Shown: positions 26,007 to 35,218, counted from the first letter of the stretch. The stretch is 64,000 nucleotides of DNA from Roseiarcus sp963813555 (GCA_963813555.1 CAWEZX010000010.1:124001-188000); one strand, 5' to 3'. Notes: a model not told the origin generated them from the sequence alone. Translations and numbers: made by a program.

Positions 26007-26155
26007 TTATGGCGCGAGCGTCGGCGTAGGCGGCTTCCATGTTCCTTCGGCCAGGGCGCCTTCAGGGCCGTACATTCGGAGCACCATATAAAAATTTCCG
26101 GAGGGCGGCGTCGGCAGCCAGTTCGACTCCTTGCCTTCGTCCGCTCGGGACGCCG
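26007..26155 (-). pseudogene. Fragment of a DUF1214 C-terminal domain
   Basis: This reverse-strand frame reads GKESNWLPTPPSGNFYMVLR, then MYGPEGALAEGTWKPPT before the stop at 26007. It is a second copy of the end of a DUF1254/DUF1214 protein: the complete gene next to it ends with its own equivalent block (GQESNFMKTVGDDGWFVYFR). It is therefore a leftover of a neighbouring paralogue or of a partial duplication. It lacks a start and is not a functional gene. Confidence 0.7.
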
Positions 26156-27587
26156 TCAGTCGATCATCTCGAAGTCGGGAAGCTTGAACGTCTTGTCGAA
26201 GAACGCCTGTTCGGGAGCGTAGAGGCGGAAATAGACGAACCAGCCGTCGTCGCCGACCGTCTTCATGAAGTTCGATTCCTGGCCTTTGGGGGCCTTGGCG
26301 CCGATATAGAGGTCGATGCCGCCGTCGTCGTTGTATTTGAGCTGCTTCATCCGGCTGTCGAGGCTGACGTCGCTGATCTTCGTCCCGCCATTGTCGTAAG
26401 GCCGGCGGGTGTTCTCGCTGTAGAGGGTAAGCGCCCAGAACTGCTTGACGGGCACATCGGCGGGAAGGTGCAGCTTGTACGTCTTGTCTGCCCGCAGCAT
26501 CCGGCCCTTGCTGTCGCGCTTGGTGGTCATGTAGACCTGACCGGCGCCAGGAGTGGGATTGACCATGCCCTTGGTGCTGGTCACGGCTTCGTAGAACCAT
26601 GTCGCGCGCTGGTCGATTTGCGCAATGTCGGCCGTCTCCTGCTCGATCTCAAAATCGAAGCTCTTGTACCAGGACGTGCCGGGCCAGTAGGGCTCTGTAT
26701 AGCTCGGGTTGACCTGAAGGTTGCGGGTCATCAGTTCGCCGGTCGCCGCGCCCTTAAGAAGGATGTTCCGCAGACGCTCGTCCGGCTCGAACTTTTGCCC
26801 TTGGCGATGCCAAGGGGTTTCAGCATCGCCATCCAACCCTTGTCGATTTCGCGCACCGGCTCCTCCTCGACGATCGCGGAGAGCTTGCGCCAATAGTCGA
26901 GGCCGCGCGGCGCGGTCGCACTCCACTCGACGTCCTTGCCCTTGATGAACCGGCTCGGCTTTGGCTCAGACCCGGCCCGGCCCATTCCGTAGGCTCGCGT
27001 GAATTTGTCGTAAGCAGCCGGGTCCTGATCGAGGATGCGCAGACCGACGAAGATATTGTTGGTCGCGCTCTGGAGGATGTTTGCGCCTTCCTTCCGGTAT
27101 TTCGCGGGATCGTCACCGGGACCGACAACGATATAGGTCGCGCCCTTGCCCTGATCGGGGCCGGTCAGCCCGAGGTCGAACACGGGGCGTTGCCAGAAGT
27201 CGAGCACGCCGCCGGCCGTCTGGCCGGGCGGATAGTCGATCTCAATGGGACCATCCTTCAGATTGCTGAAATTGAAGATGTAGGGCGTCGTCAGGTTGCC
27301 GGTGACGATGCCGCGCTTTTCCTTCAGCGACTCGAGCACGACGAAGTCGGTCGGGTTCTCAACGCCGAAAGCCTTGTTCTCGTTGTCGCGCCAGGTCGTG
27401 ACGCTGACCAGGGGCATGCTCCAGACATAGGCTTGGCAAGCGCGCTGATAGTCCATCTCTTCGTAGAGGCGCTTCGAAGCATCGTCGTCGAAATAGCTGT
27501 CGATGAGATCGATCGGACCGATTGGCGTCTCGATCGTCTCGTCCCGTGGAGCTTGGCGTCGGTGAGCGCGACCAGATTGTTCCTCAT
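26156..27587 (-). pseudogene. DUF1254/DUF1214 protein, two single-base frameshifts
   Basis: The start ATG 27587 follows AAGGAGAAAC. After MRNNLVALTDAKL the frame shifts (near 27550), giving RDETIETPIGPIDLIDSYF and the DUF1254 domain (MDYQRACQAYVWSMPLVSVT, YIFNFSNLKDGPIEIDYPPG). A second shift near 26793-26796, where four A are present and five are expected, moves to KFEPDERLRNILLKGAATGE and the DUF1214 domain (FWALTLYSENTRRPYDNGG, YIGAKAPKGQESNF). Each break is fixed by adding one base in a short homopolymer. No signal peptide is seen. The family is of unknown function. Confidence 0.82.
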
Positions 27588-27739
27588 CCGTTTCTCCTTA
27601 CCGCCCTCTCTCTTATGTCCGGGAAAGCTGCAAACTCGCAAACTCCCAATTGTCAGTCCGGGTCTTTGTTCCTCCAATAAGTTTTCTTGTCTGCGTCCTG
27701 TTGCCGTGTTCGCGGCGACTAGGCTCTAGGCGCCGGGCG

Positions 27740-27802
27740 TTGACTAATTGTGCACGTTTGTGCATGATCGTAACGCTAATCACCCAATTACCGTGCACAT
27801 TC
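27740..27802 (+). promoter_or_regulatory. Promoter and candidate operator of the DeoR gene
   Basis: TTGACT (27740-27745) and CATGAT (27763-27768) are spaced by 17 bases, a plausible sigma-70 promoter. The spacer holds two TGTGCA half-sites (TTGTGCACGTTTGTGCATGA, 27748-27767), and GTGCAC recurs at 27793-27798, just before the start codon at 27803. The arrangement suggests autoregulation by the DeoR protein. Confidence 0.5.
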
Positions 27803-28582
27803 ATGTCGATTCTTGCCGCCGAAAGACAGCAACAGATCCTCGAGCGACTTGGCCGAGACGGGCGGGTCCTGGCGGCTTCGCTCGCTGAGGCCTTCGCTAC
27901 CTCGGAGGACACGATTCGCCGGGACCTCCGCGACCTCGCGGGGCGTGGCCTTTGTCGGCGCGTTTATGGCGGCGCGCTGCCAATTTCCCCGGCTTCGAGC
28001 TTCGCTCAAGTCCGCGCCGGCGAGGCGATCGATCGGAAGGCGGCGCTGGGTCGGGAATTGGCCGCCCTTATTGCTCCGGACTCGTTGGTCTTCGTCGATT
28101 CAGGTTCGACAAACCTCGCGGCGGTCAAGGCCTTTCCAGAGAGCCTTCGGGTGATGGCGGCGACGCATGATCCGGCGATCGCGACGGCTTTGTCGGCGAA
28201 GGCGGAAGTCACGGTCTGGCTGATCGGAGGCCGCGTCAATCCTCGGATCGGCGCGGCTCTCGGAGGCCGGACTTTGGCCGACGTCGACGCGTTGCGCCCT
28301 GAGCTTGCGCTCCTCGGCGTCTGCGCGATTGACCCAGTAGGGGGCGTGGCCGCGTTTGATCCGGAGGACGCCGAGATCAAGCGGGCGCTTCTGCGCAACG
28401 CTGGCCGCGTCGCCGCGGCGATCCTTAACGAAAAGCTCGAAACCAGCGCGCCTTTCGGCCTAGGCCGCGCCGAAAACCTTGATTGCGTGGTCCTCGAAGC
28501 GGATGCACCCGAACCCGTTGCCCGCGCATTCGCCGAGCGCGGGATCAATATTCGCCGCGCGCAGCCCGTTGAAGCGGGTTAG
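27803..28582 (+). CDS. DeoR-family transcriptional regulator
   Basis: This 259-residue protein has an N-terminal DeoR helix-turn-helix (RQQQILERLGRDGRVLAASL, then TSEDTIRRDLRDLAGRGLCR) and a C-terminal sugar-phosphate-sensing domain of the ribose-isomerase-like fold with FVDSGSTNLAAVKAF, IGGRVNPRIGAALGG and AAFDPEDAEIKRALL. I chose ATG 27803 because it begins the conserved MSILAAERQQ block. It represses an operon until a phosphorylated sugar binds. The MFS gene starting 58 bp downstream on the same strand is the likely target and partner. Confidence 0.9.
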   Translation: MSILAAERQQQILERLGRDGRVLAASLAEAFATSEDTIRRDLRDLAGRGLCRRVYGGALPISPASSFAQVRAGEAIDRKAALGRELAALIAPDSLVFVDSGSTNLAAVKAFPESLRVMAATHDPAIATALSAKAEVTVWLIGGRVNPRIGAALGGRTLADVDALRPELALLGVCAIDPVGGVAAFDPEDAEIKRALLRNAGRVAAAILNEKLETSAPFGLGRAENLDCVVLEADAPEPVARAFAERGINIRRAQPVEAG

Positions 28583-28640
28583 CCGCCGGCGCTCCCGCCA
28601 GCCCAATCCCTCCGTTGATGCGTATACCCAAGGAACCCAA

Positions 28641-29837
28641 TTGATCGACGCGCGTCTCGACCTTGCCCCTGATAGAACTGTCGCGCCGCCCGGGGTGAAG
28701 CGTCTGGCGACGTTCGGCGTCTTCGTGGCGAATGGCGCCGGGATCGGGTGCTGGGCAGCCGCCGTCCCCCGGGTCAAGGCGGACCTGGCGCTTTCCGACG
28801 CAACGCTTAGCATAGCGCTTCTGGCTTTTGCCGCCGGCGCGGTCATTGCAATGCCGCTCATGGGTCTTTTCGCCCATCGTTTGCGGAGCGGACCGGCGTC
28901 GATCATCGCCGGTTTCGGCTTCGCAGCCGCTCTTGCCGCCCTAGGCTTCGCCCGGTCGCTAGAAACCTTGTCCGCCGCGACGTTCCTCGCGGGAGCGACG
29001 CATGGGGCGATGGACATCGCCATGAACGCCAACGCGAGCGACCTCGAACGCCGCTGGGGCAGGCCGATCATGTCCTCGTTTCACGCCGGTTTCAGCCTGG
29101 GGGGCGCAGCGGGCGCAGTGTTGGGCGGGTGGTTCGGGGAATTGGGAACGGTTTGGGGTCTCTTGGGCCCCGCTCTGCTCGCGTCGCTACTCGTCGCCGT
29201 CGCGGCTCCCATTCTGGCGCGCGAGGGCCGCGGTTTCGGCGGCGCGGCGTTTGCGGCGCCCAGCCGGCGCCTCTTGCCGCTTGCCGCGCTGGCGTTCGTA
29301 TCGATGGCGACCGAAGGCGCGGTCGGCGACTGGAGCGGAACCTATCTCGCGCGCTCGGGCGTAGCGCCGGGCCCTGCCGTAGCCGCCTACGCGGCCTTCT
29401 CGCTATTGATGGTCGTCGGCAGGATTGTCGGCGATCGGATCGTCGCCGCTGCCGGAACGCGCGCGACGGTGGGCCTGGGCGCCCTCATCGCCGCGTCGGG
29501 ACTCGCGGTCAGCGCAACCTGGCCGGGGCTCGCAGGCGGCGTCGTGGGCTTCGGACTGGTTGGCGCGGGCCTCGCCAACGTTGTGCCGGTCGTCTTCAGC
29601 GTCGCCGGGCGGACGGGGTCATCGTCGGCGGTTGGAATTGCTTCGGCCGCGACCTCGGGCTACGCGGGTCTGCTGATCGGGCCGGTGGTCATCGGCGCTG
29701 TCGCTTCCGCTGCTGATCTGCGCTCGGCGATCGTCATGCTGGCCGGGATAGCGCTAATTGCGGCCGTGTTCGCTTCGTCGAGGGCGGGAGGCCTTGCGCG
29801 CGGAGTGAGGACAGGGGCGATCGAGCGGGCGAGGTGA
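28641..29837 (+). CDS. MFS transporter
   Basis: This protein of about 398 residues has twelve predicted membrane segments. Visible blocks include GVFVANGAGIGCWAAAVPRV, FAAGAVIAMPLMGLFAHRLR (the loop 2-3 region), MNANASDLERRWGRPIMSSF and FSLLMVVGRIVGDRIVAAAG. It resembles the YbjJ-like or fucose-permease-like MFS group with the DIAMNA motif. The start is probably TTG 28641, preceded by AAGGAA at 28630-28635; an ATG upstream in the same frame would overlap the deoR-type gene heavily. The neighbouring DeoR regulator suggests sugar or nucleoside transport, an inference only. Confidence 0.85.
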   Translation: MIDARLDLAPDRTVAPPGVKRLATFGVFVANGAGIGCWAAAVPRVKADLALSDATLSIALLAFAAGAVIAMPLMGLFAHRLRSGPASIIAGFGFAAALAALGFARSLETLSAATFLAGATHGAMDIAMNANASDLERRWGRPIMSSFHAGFSLGGAAGAVLGGWFGELGTVWGLLGPALLASLLVAVAAPILAREGRGFGGAAFAAPSRRLLPLAALAFVSMATEGAVGDWSGTYLARSGVAPGPAVAAYAAFSLLMVVGRIVGDRIVAAAGTRATVGLGALIAASGLAVSATWPGLAGGVVGFGLVGAGLANVVPVVFSVAGRTGSSSAVGIASAATSGYAGLLIGPVVIGAVASAADLRSAIVMLAGIALIAAVFASSRAGGLARGVRTGAIERAR

Positions 29838-30140
29838 GCTGGTAGCGCAGGCGCTACCCAAAGTAACGCCTTCGGGCCACATCTTAGCTGCCGACCCTGC
29901 GGACATTACACACCTATCACTCACTTCGCGCGGGAGAACGTCTTGCCCTCCTCGAACCGAAAGGCAAATCAGCCGACGAAGTGCCCAGGATATCGCAAGC
30001 AATTTCAGCCGGTTCGGCGACTTATGCTTCCGGCGGCACGAGCCGTAGTATGTGCACAGAACGGTCGTAAATTTGCTTGCGAGAGCGCCCAATACGTGCT
30101 GGACTCTACCCAATTTTGGCACCATTAAAGGACATTAAAA
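29838..30140. other. Intergenic, no gene seen
   Basis: This stretch marks a composition change from the GC-rich MFS gene to the A+T-rich frame at 30141. It holds no gene I can support on either strand; the reverse frame 29754-30125 overlaps the MFS gene and resembles nothing known. Confidence 0.4.
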
Positions 30141-31016
30141 ATGCTGAAATTTTTCTTCTTGTCGCTATTGGGAGGGCTGACCTCAATCCCAAACACGAGT
30201 TCCGCGGTTGCCGACGAGGCTTCTCAAATTTGCGGAACTGCACCGTCACTGCCTACAACAGCTGACTCTTCTGACAGCCTAAAAGGTCAGCTTCAAGGCC
30301 AGGCCGATCTTCTCTCAAAGCTAGTAGGGAAGGCTGAACTAAATGGTGAGATAGAAGCCGCAAGAAGAACTATATATCAGAGTTCGGATAAATTCTTTGC
30401 TACGCAGAAGGATGCCTACTTAGGATATATATTTTGTGTCATTCTTATGCAAGATAAATCTCTTTCCACTGCAGAAAAACTTAACGCTTTGAAGCAATAT
30501 CGCGAGGCACTGCCACAGCACCAAACTGAAAAGGGTGGAAATAAACCCGCTCTGCTAGCTCAGTATAAATCGATCTTGAAGCAGATAAATGAGAGTATTA
30601 ACGTAAGAAATACCATCGTTATCCCTGCTATGAGCGAGTACATCTCTGATCCTACAGTGGATAAATGGAAAATGGTGATTTGGGGAGTTAAGAAACTGCA
30701 GGCGCAGATTAACTCCGGAATAATGCTTGCAATGGATTATGATAGTAATTTTTTCGATGAAAGCGGCAGCTTGATCGATTTTGTTGACTTCATTGATGAC
30801 GAAACACCGGTAATTAAAAGAATAAAACAAAAAATATTTCGCCCCGCGATCTTAGGCTGGGCCGCGAATAGCCACGAATCAGAACAAATAATCGAGACAC
30901 TTGCTCCCCCCTCTATAACTCAGGCAAGAGCTTGGAATACTGCGTTTGCGGACAGAGCGGAGAGGTTGAGGGCTGAATTAGTGCGATTAATAAAACTGCT
31001 TGATCCCAACTCATGA
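30141..31016 (+). CDS. Exported protein of unknown function, foreign composition
   Basis: This 291-residue protein has a signal peptide (MLKFFFLSLLGGLTSIPNTS, cleavage near residue 25) and a mostly helical, Lys/Gln-rich mature part with heptad-like stretches (LKGQLQGQADLLSKLVGKAE). No known domain is recognised. The DNA is visibly A+T-richer than its neighbours and uses codons such as ATA and AGA that are rare around it, which suggests horizontal transfer. GGACATTAAAA precedes the ATG, a weak binding site. No partner gene lies on the same strand within 500 bp. Confidence 0.7.
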   Translation: MLKFFFLSLLGGLTSIPNTSSAVADEASQICGTAPSLPTTADSSDSLKGQLQGQADLLSKLVGKAELNGEIEAARRTIYQSSDKFFATQKDAYLGYIFCVILMQDKSLSTAEKLNALKQYREALPQHQTEKGGNKPALLAQYKSILKQINESINVRNTIVIPAMSEYISDPTVDKWKMVIWGVKKLQAQINSGIMLAMDYDSNFFDESGSLIDFVDFIDDETPVIKRIKQKIFRPAILGWAANSHESEQIIETLAPPSITQARAWNTAFADRAERLRAELVRLIKLLDPNS

Positions 31017-31114
31017 CGAAAACGCGCTCGCGGAGACCGACCGAGGACCAGGGAGCGCGTATACAACGCTCTTTTGCCTGAACAGCCAGTCGAGTTTCCA
31101 GGCAAACGCCGCCC

Positions 31115-31507
31115 CTAGTTGAGCACCCGCTTTCCGCCAGGAAAATCGAGCGAGAATGCAGGGATGGAAACCTCGAAACTCCGTCCTTCCGGATCGACCA
31201 TCCGGTATTCGCCGACCATGAGCCCGCTCGGCGTGGTCAGTGGGCAGCCGGAGGTGTAGCGGAACGAGTGACCCGGCTCAATCGTCGGTTGTTCGCCGAC
31301 CACGCCCGGGCCGTGCACCTCGTTCTGCCGGCCGTCGGCGTCGGTGATCCGCCAATGCCGCTCCATCAGCGTCACGGATTTGTCGCCGAGGTTGACGATC
31401 TCAATCGCGTAGCGCCAGAAATAGCGCCGCTCGTCCGGATCGGAGCGTTCCGGATCGAAAGTCGGCTCGACGGTGACTTTGACCTGATGCGTGACAGCCT
31501 CGTACAT
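31115..31507 (-). CDS. apaG: ApaG protein
   Basis: This 130-residue DUF525/ApaG domain protein is a fibronectin-III-like fold of unclear function linked to Co2+ resistance and, by fusion, to ubiquitin ligase adaptors in eukaryotes. Conserved blocks are YFWRYAIEIVNLGDKSVTLM, ERHWRITDADGR, GPGVVGEQPTIEPGHSFRYT and GCPLTTPSGLMVGEYRMVD. Full length. It is divergent from argE with about 90 bp between them. Confidence 0.95.
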   Translation of the reverse strand: MYEAVTHQVKVTVEPTFDPERSDPDERRYFWRYAIEIVNLGDKSVTLMERHWRITDADGRQNEVHGPGVVGEQPTIEPGHSFRYTSGCPLTTPSGLMVGEYRMVDPEGRSFEVSIPAFSLDFPGGKRVLN

Positions 31508-31599
31508 GAGATCATCATTCTAGCGGCGCCCATCGCGCCGTCCACTGCCTTCGCGGTTGTGTTCGGCGCCGCGAGCCGCGCGCTTATCCGAACGGCCCT

Positions 31600-32766
31600 A
31601 TGACAGGCGAAGGCCGTCTCGCCGAGGCCAAGGCGCTGCTCAAGCGGCTCATCGCTTTCGACAGCATCAGCGACACCTCCAACCTGCCGCTTGTCGATTT
31701 TGTCGAGGCCTACCTGCGCGGGCATGGGCTCGAAGCGAGCCGCGCGCCGAATACGGCCGGCGACAAGGCCGCGATCTTCGCCACTGTCGGCCCTCGGGTG
31801 GACGGCGGCGTCGCGCTGTCGGGCCATACCGACGTCGTGCCAGTAGAGGGGCAGGCCTGGTCGAGCCCGCCATTCACATTGCGCGAGGCGGCTGGCCGTT
31901 TCTTTGGCCGCGGCGCCTGCGACATGAAGGGCTTCGACGCTTGCGTGCTGGCGATGGCGCCAGCGTTCCGGGACGCTGGCCTCAAACGCCCGGTTCACAT
32001 CGTGCTGAGCTACGACGAGGAGACCACCTGCCTCGGCTCGCGCGACATTATCGCCCGGTTCGGCCGAGACGAGCCGCTTCCGGCTGCGGTCATCGTGGGC
32101 GAACCGACGATGATGGCGGTCGCCGATGCGCACAAGAGCGTCGCCACCTTCCGAACCTTGGTCACCGAGCGCGAAGCCCATTCCGCGCTGCCGGCGCTCG
32201 GCGCGAACGCGGTCGCGGCGGCGGCGGACGTGGTGAGCGAGATCGGGCGGCTGGCGCGCGCCTATGAGGAAGGCCCGCTCGACCCGCGCTTCACTCCATC
32301 CTATTCGACGCTCCATGTCGGCATGATTCACGGCGGCGCGGCGCGCAACATCCTGGCCCGGGAATGTGTGTTCAATTGGGAGTTTCGTGGCCTGCCGGGC
32401 GTGACCACCGCCTCGGCGCTAGCCAAGGTGCAAGCGTTCGTCGACGATGTCGCGGCGCCCAGGCTGACGCGCTACGTGTCGGGCCCAGCGATCGCGACCA
32501 CAATGGAGGTGGACGTTCCGCCGCTCGCCCCTGAGCCGGGCTCGGCGGCCGAGGCGCTGGCCCTGCGGCTCACCCGCTCCAACCGCACGATCGCGGTTTC
32601 GTTCGCGACTGAAGCCGGGCATTTCCAGGCGGCCGGCCTGCCGACCATCGTATGCGGGCCGGGGTCGATCGATCAGGCGCACAAGCCTGATGAATTCGTG
32701 GACGAGACGCAGCTCGTCGCCTGCCTGGAATTCCTCGAGCGCCTCGCGGAGGACTTGTCCCGCTGA
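31600..32766 (+). CDS. argE: Acetylornithine deacetylase (ArgE), M20 family
   Basis: This 388-residue zinc-dependent amidohydrolase removes acetyl from N-acetylornithine in arginine synthesis. The M20 metal-binding blocks are present: SGHTDVVPVEGQAWSSPPF (His and Asp ligands), GRGACDMKGFDACVLAMAPA (bridging Asp), SYDEETTCLGSRD (catalytic Glu), GEPTMM and the C-terminal TEAGHFQAAGLPTIVCGPG with the last His. Length is normal. A single gene; upstream it is divergent from apaG. Other M20 deacylases are possible, but the C-terminal block favours ArgE. Confidence 0.93.
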   Translation: MTGEGRLAEAKALLKRLIAFDSISDTSNLPLVDFVEAYLRGHGLEASRAPNTAGDKAAIFATVGPRVDGGVALSGHTDVVPVEGQAWSSPPFTLREAAGRFFGRGACDMKGFDACVLAMAPAFRDAGLKRPVHIVLSYDEETTCLGSRDIIARFGRDEPLPAAVIVGEPTMMAVADAHKSVATFRTLVTEREAHSALPALGANAVAAAADVVSEIGRLARAYEEGPLDPRFTPSYSTLHVGMIHGGAARNILARECVFNWEFRGLPGVTTASALAKVQAFVDDVAAPRLTRYVSGPAIATTMEVDVPPLAPEPGSAAEALALRLTRSNRTIAVSFATEAGHFQAAGLPTIVCGPGSIDQAHKPDEFVDETQLVACLEFLERLAEDLSR

Positions 32767-33134
32767 GGACCGTCAGAACGCGTCTCCTTCCCCAAAGCCC
32801 GTCCAACGGACGGGCGTCCTTCGGGCGCCCGATGGCGGGGAGGATCAAGGAGGGGGTCGCGCCGTCCGATGCGCCAGAGAGCCGCGGCGCATTCGATAAT
32901 CTTCCTCGGTCCGCGCGACCCCCCACCCTACCCGCCCCCACCATAGGGCGTTCGGAAGAACGCCCGTCTCTCGACGGGCTATAGGGAGCGGATGCGCTAA
33001 CGCTATCAATTCTACCGAAATGCAGCAGGCTCTAATAGTCACGCCCGGCTCTTGCCGCAGCCCCTAGACGCGGGCAGGTTCGATCGTCGGCGCGAATCGA
33101 ACGGCGCGCAGGGGACTGGGTTGGGGTTGGGACG
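32767..33134. other. Intergenic with hairpin, no gene seen
   Basis: An imperfect hairpin (GGGCGTCC / GGGCGCCC around TTC, near 32812-32830) follows argE and may terminate it. The remaining 300 bp show no reading frame with family resemblance; a polypyrimidine run lies near 32921-32940. Confidence 0.45.
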
Positions 33135-33947
33135 GTGAAGATCCTCGCGCTCATCTATCGGCGCCTGGCCGTCTTCGCGCTCGGCGCGTTCAGCGTCTGG
33201 CTGATCGTCTTCGTTTTCCGCGTCACCGATTCTCGGGCGCCGACAATTCTCGCCCTGAGTCTGGTCTACGCGCTCGCGGCCTATGTGCTTTTGCCACGCA
33301 TCGTGCGCATGAGCCTCAAGATCCTGCAGCGGAAGAGCGTGCCGAGTTTCACCGTCACCGGCGATGGATTTCCGGGAGACCCGGTCAATCTCGTGCTCAT
33401 GGGCGATTTCAGCAAACTTCGCGCCGCCTTTCTCGCGGCGGGCTGGACGGAAGCGCAGCCGCTCAATCTGACCAGCTCCTGGCGGATGGTCGTCGCCTTC
33501 GCGCTCAACCGGCCCTATCCCGCCGCGCCGTTCAGCACGCTCTTTCTGTTCGGGCGCGGCCAGGACGTCGGCTTCCAGAAAGCGATCGACATGAGCCCGC
33601 GCAAGCGTCATCACGTCCGCTTCTGGTCGCTGAGTCTCGAGCGGAGCGACGAGCCTTTGAACAATCCGGGATTCTGGCTGAACGCCGATCGTCCGCCGAT
33701 TGGCGAACCCGCGCTATGGGTCGGGGCTGGAACGCGCGACACGGGGCTCTCCTTCACCAAGTTCACCTTCCAGTTCACCCACGCGACCGCTGACGATGTC
33801 AACGCCGAGCGCGATTTCATCGTTTCCGAGCTCAAAAGGAGCGGCGCCATCGCCGATGTGATGTGGCGGCGCGCCGGGGAAACGCTCGTCGCCCGTGTCA
33901 ATCACTATGTGACGGACGGGGATGTCGCGGCGGCGAAACTGAGCTAA
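33135..33947 (+). CDS. LssY_C domain membrane protein
   Basis: This 270-residue protein has two N-terminal membrane segments (LAVFALGAFSVWLIVFVFRV and APTILALSLVYALAAYVLLP) and then an LssY-like C-terminal domain: GDPVNLVLMGDFSKLRAAFL, AAGWTEAQPLNLTSSWRM, RPYPAAPFSTLFLFGRGQDV and PRKRHHVRFWSL. The LssY_C domain is often fused to PAP2 phosphatase or DedA-like proteins; here it stands alone with its own membrane anchor. Its activity is unknown. Single gene between argE and the nuclease module. Confidence 0.85.
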   Translation: MKILALIYRRLAVFALGAFSVWLIVFVFRVTDSRAPTILALSLVYALAAYVLLPRIVRMSLKILQRKSVPSFTVTGDGFPGDPVNLVLMGDFSKLRAAFLAAGWTEAQPLNLTSSWRMVVAFALNRPYPAAPFSTLFLFGRGQDVGFQKAIDMSPRKRHHVRFWSLSLERSDEPLNNPGFWLNADRPPIGEPALWVGAGTRDTGLSFTKFTFQFTHATADDVNAERDFIVSELKRSGAIADVMWRRAGETLVARVNHYVTDGDVAAAKLS

Positions 33948-34003
33948 GGGAGCGAGCCTCATGCGCGACATTCCAACGCGAGTCGGTCGTGAAGCGGGCT
34001 TCG

Positions 34004-34390
34004 CTACGCCCGTGATAAATCTCGCGCTTGCGCAATCAATGCCGCCACGATGCTACTCACCGCGGTTGAGCTTAAGATAACTTTCAAACTATCATCAAAG
34101 TCCTGCTCGTTGTTAATTCTGTATCGTTTGCTCTCTGCGTTAGAATCCAGCGTTCCTGGAAACATTGTTATAGGTTGGGTATAAGTTAGAAGGTCAAATT
34201 TGTAATTATTGAGCGCCGGCACGATGATACTTAATATGATATACAGATCAGAATCTGTAGATCCTAATGTAGAGACGTTGCCTCTTAATAAACCGTCGGT
34301 CTCTTCGGAAAGGGCGGTGGCTTGTTCTTTCAACATCGTCATCGGAGTTCTGACGTTTGATACATCCGGAATAACCCAGAGACTGGCCAT
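34004..34390 (-). CDS. 128-residue protein of unknown family next to EEP nuclease
   Basis: This reverse-strand gene starts one base after the stop of the EEP gene (TAG then ATG, same frame), so it is translated from the same message. It begins MASLWVIPDVSNVRTPMTML and has a central segment DLYIILSIIVPALNNYKFDL that looks like beta strands, then LLTYTQPITMFPGTLDSN and a helical C-terminus. I recognise no family. I have a vague recollection of similar proteins beside EEP genes in other rhizobia, which would make it a conserved pair, but I cannot verify it. Composition is A+T-rich like its partner. Confidence 0.7.
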   Translation of the reverse strand: MASLWVIPDVSNVRTPMTMLKEQATALSEETDGLLRGNVSTLGSTDSDLYIILSIIVPALNNYKFDLLTYTQPITMFPGTLDSNAESKRYRINNEQDFDDSLKVILSSTAVSSIVAALIAQARDLSRA

Positions 34391-35218
34391 CTATATTAGC
34401 TCCAACTCGGTTGTCAGTCCAATAACAATCGGCAAGTGATCTGACATGGTTCTGTCTATTACGTTATCCTTGAGCAGTCCAACGCCGTGAATCTCATCAA
34501 GAACGTGAAGTCGTTCAGAGTTATAGAATTTCAACAAATCTGGGCGCAAGAGAACCTGATCGAACGTGTTCCAGAAGCGATTAATCGCTGTTCCACCACG
34601 ATTGTAGTAATAGGTGCCCGGGGGTCCCTGAAACTCATCTCCCATTCAACTCCACATAGGATTGTAGAAGAAGTCATAGCTCTCGCCTTGAACTACCCGA
34701 CGCGATTTGGATGCGGTGGTCTTATCCATTACTGCATGCAGTCCATTCGCCGCCATCATTCCCGGATCAAATGGGTCCATATTCAAATCACCAATAACCA
34801 ATGTCCGTTTGTGGCCAACTTTTTGTTCGGCTCCGAGTATCAGTCGGTTCAAAGCCGTCGCGGCAAAGTGCTGATCGAAATCGTCTGCTCGGAGCTTACT
34901 CCTCAGGTGAGCAGCGGCAATCAATATGCCTGGACCTAGCGGCGGCGTGATCAAACGAACCGACGCTCTGCCGTCGTCAGAGATCGAGCTGATGGATTGA
35001 GCGGGAAGCCGGGTGAAGAACCTAAGCGAACTGACGCCCTCCATGAATTCCCAATAGGGCTGGAGCGGATGATCTATGTTCAGCTCGCGAATAATATCCG
35101 ACTCAGGTTCGTCAGATTCGGCAAGAATAACGAGATCAACCTGATGATCACAAGCTGCTTCGCCCAAAGGCCCGCAAAGGGCCTTCTTGCCGACATTCCA
35201 AAACATAAACACTGGCAC
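34391..35218 (-). pseudogene. Endonuclease/exonuclease/phosphatase-fold protein, in-frame stop
   Basis: The first part (35218-34646) reads MPVFMFWNVGKKALCG (Asn of motif I), DLVILAESDEPES (catalytic Glu) and LVIGDLNMDPFDPGMM (Asp-x-Asn). It ends SYDFFYNPMWS with a TGA at 34648-34646. The same frame continues at once as MGDEFQGPPGTYYYNRGGTA and ends with TMSDHLPIVIGL (the final Ser-Asp-His motif). All catalytic motifs are therefore present across a single in-frame stop; CGA to TGA is one possible origin. A protein of about 275 residues would result. It may be inactivated, read through, or a sequencing artefact. The family covers DNases, AP endonucleases and phosphodiesterases. Confidence 0.85.

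Noticed and set aside
31372..32331. 319-codon reverse-strand frame over argE
   Set aside because: Antisense to a complete M20 peptidase gene.
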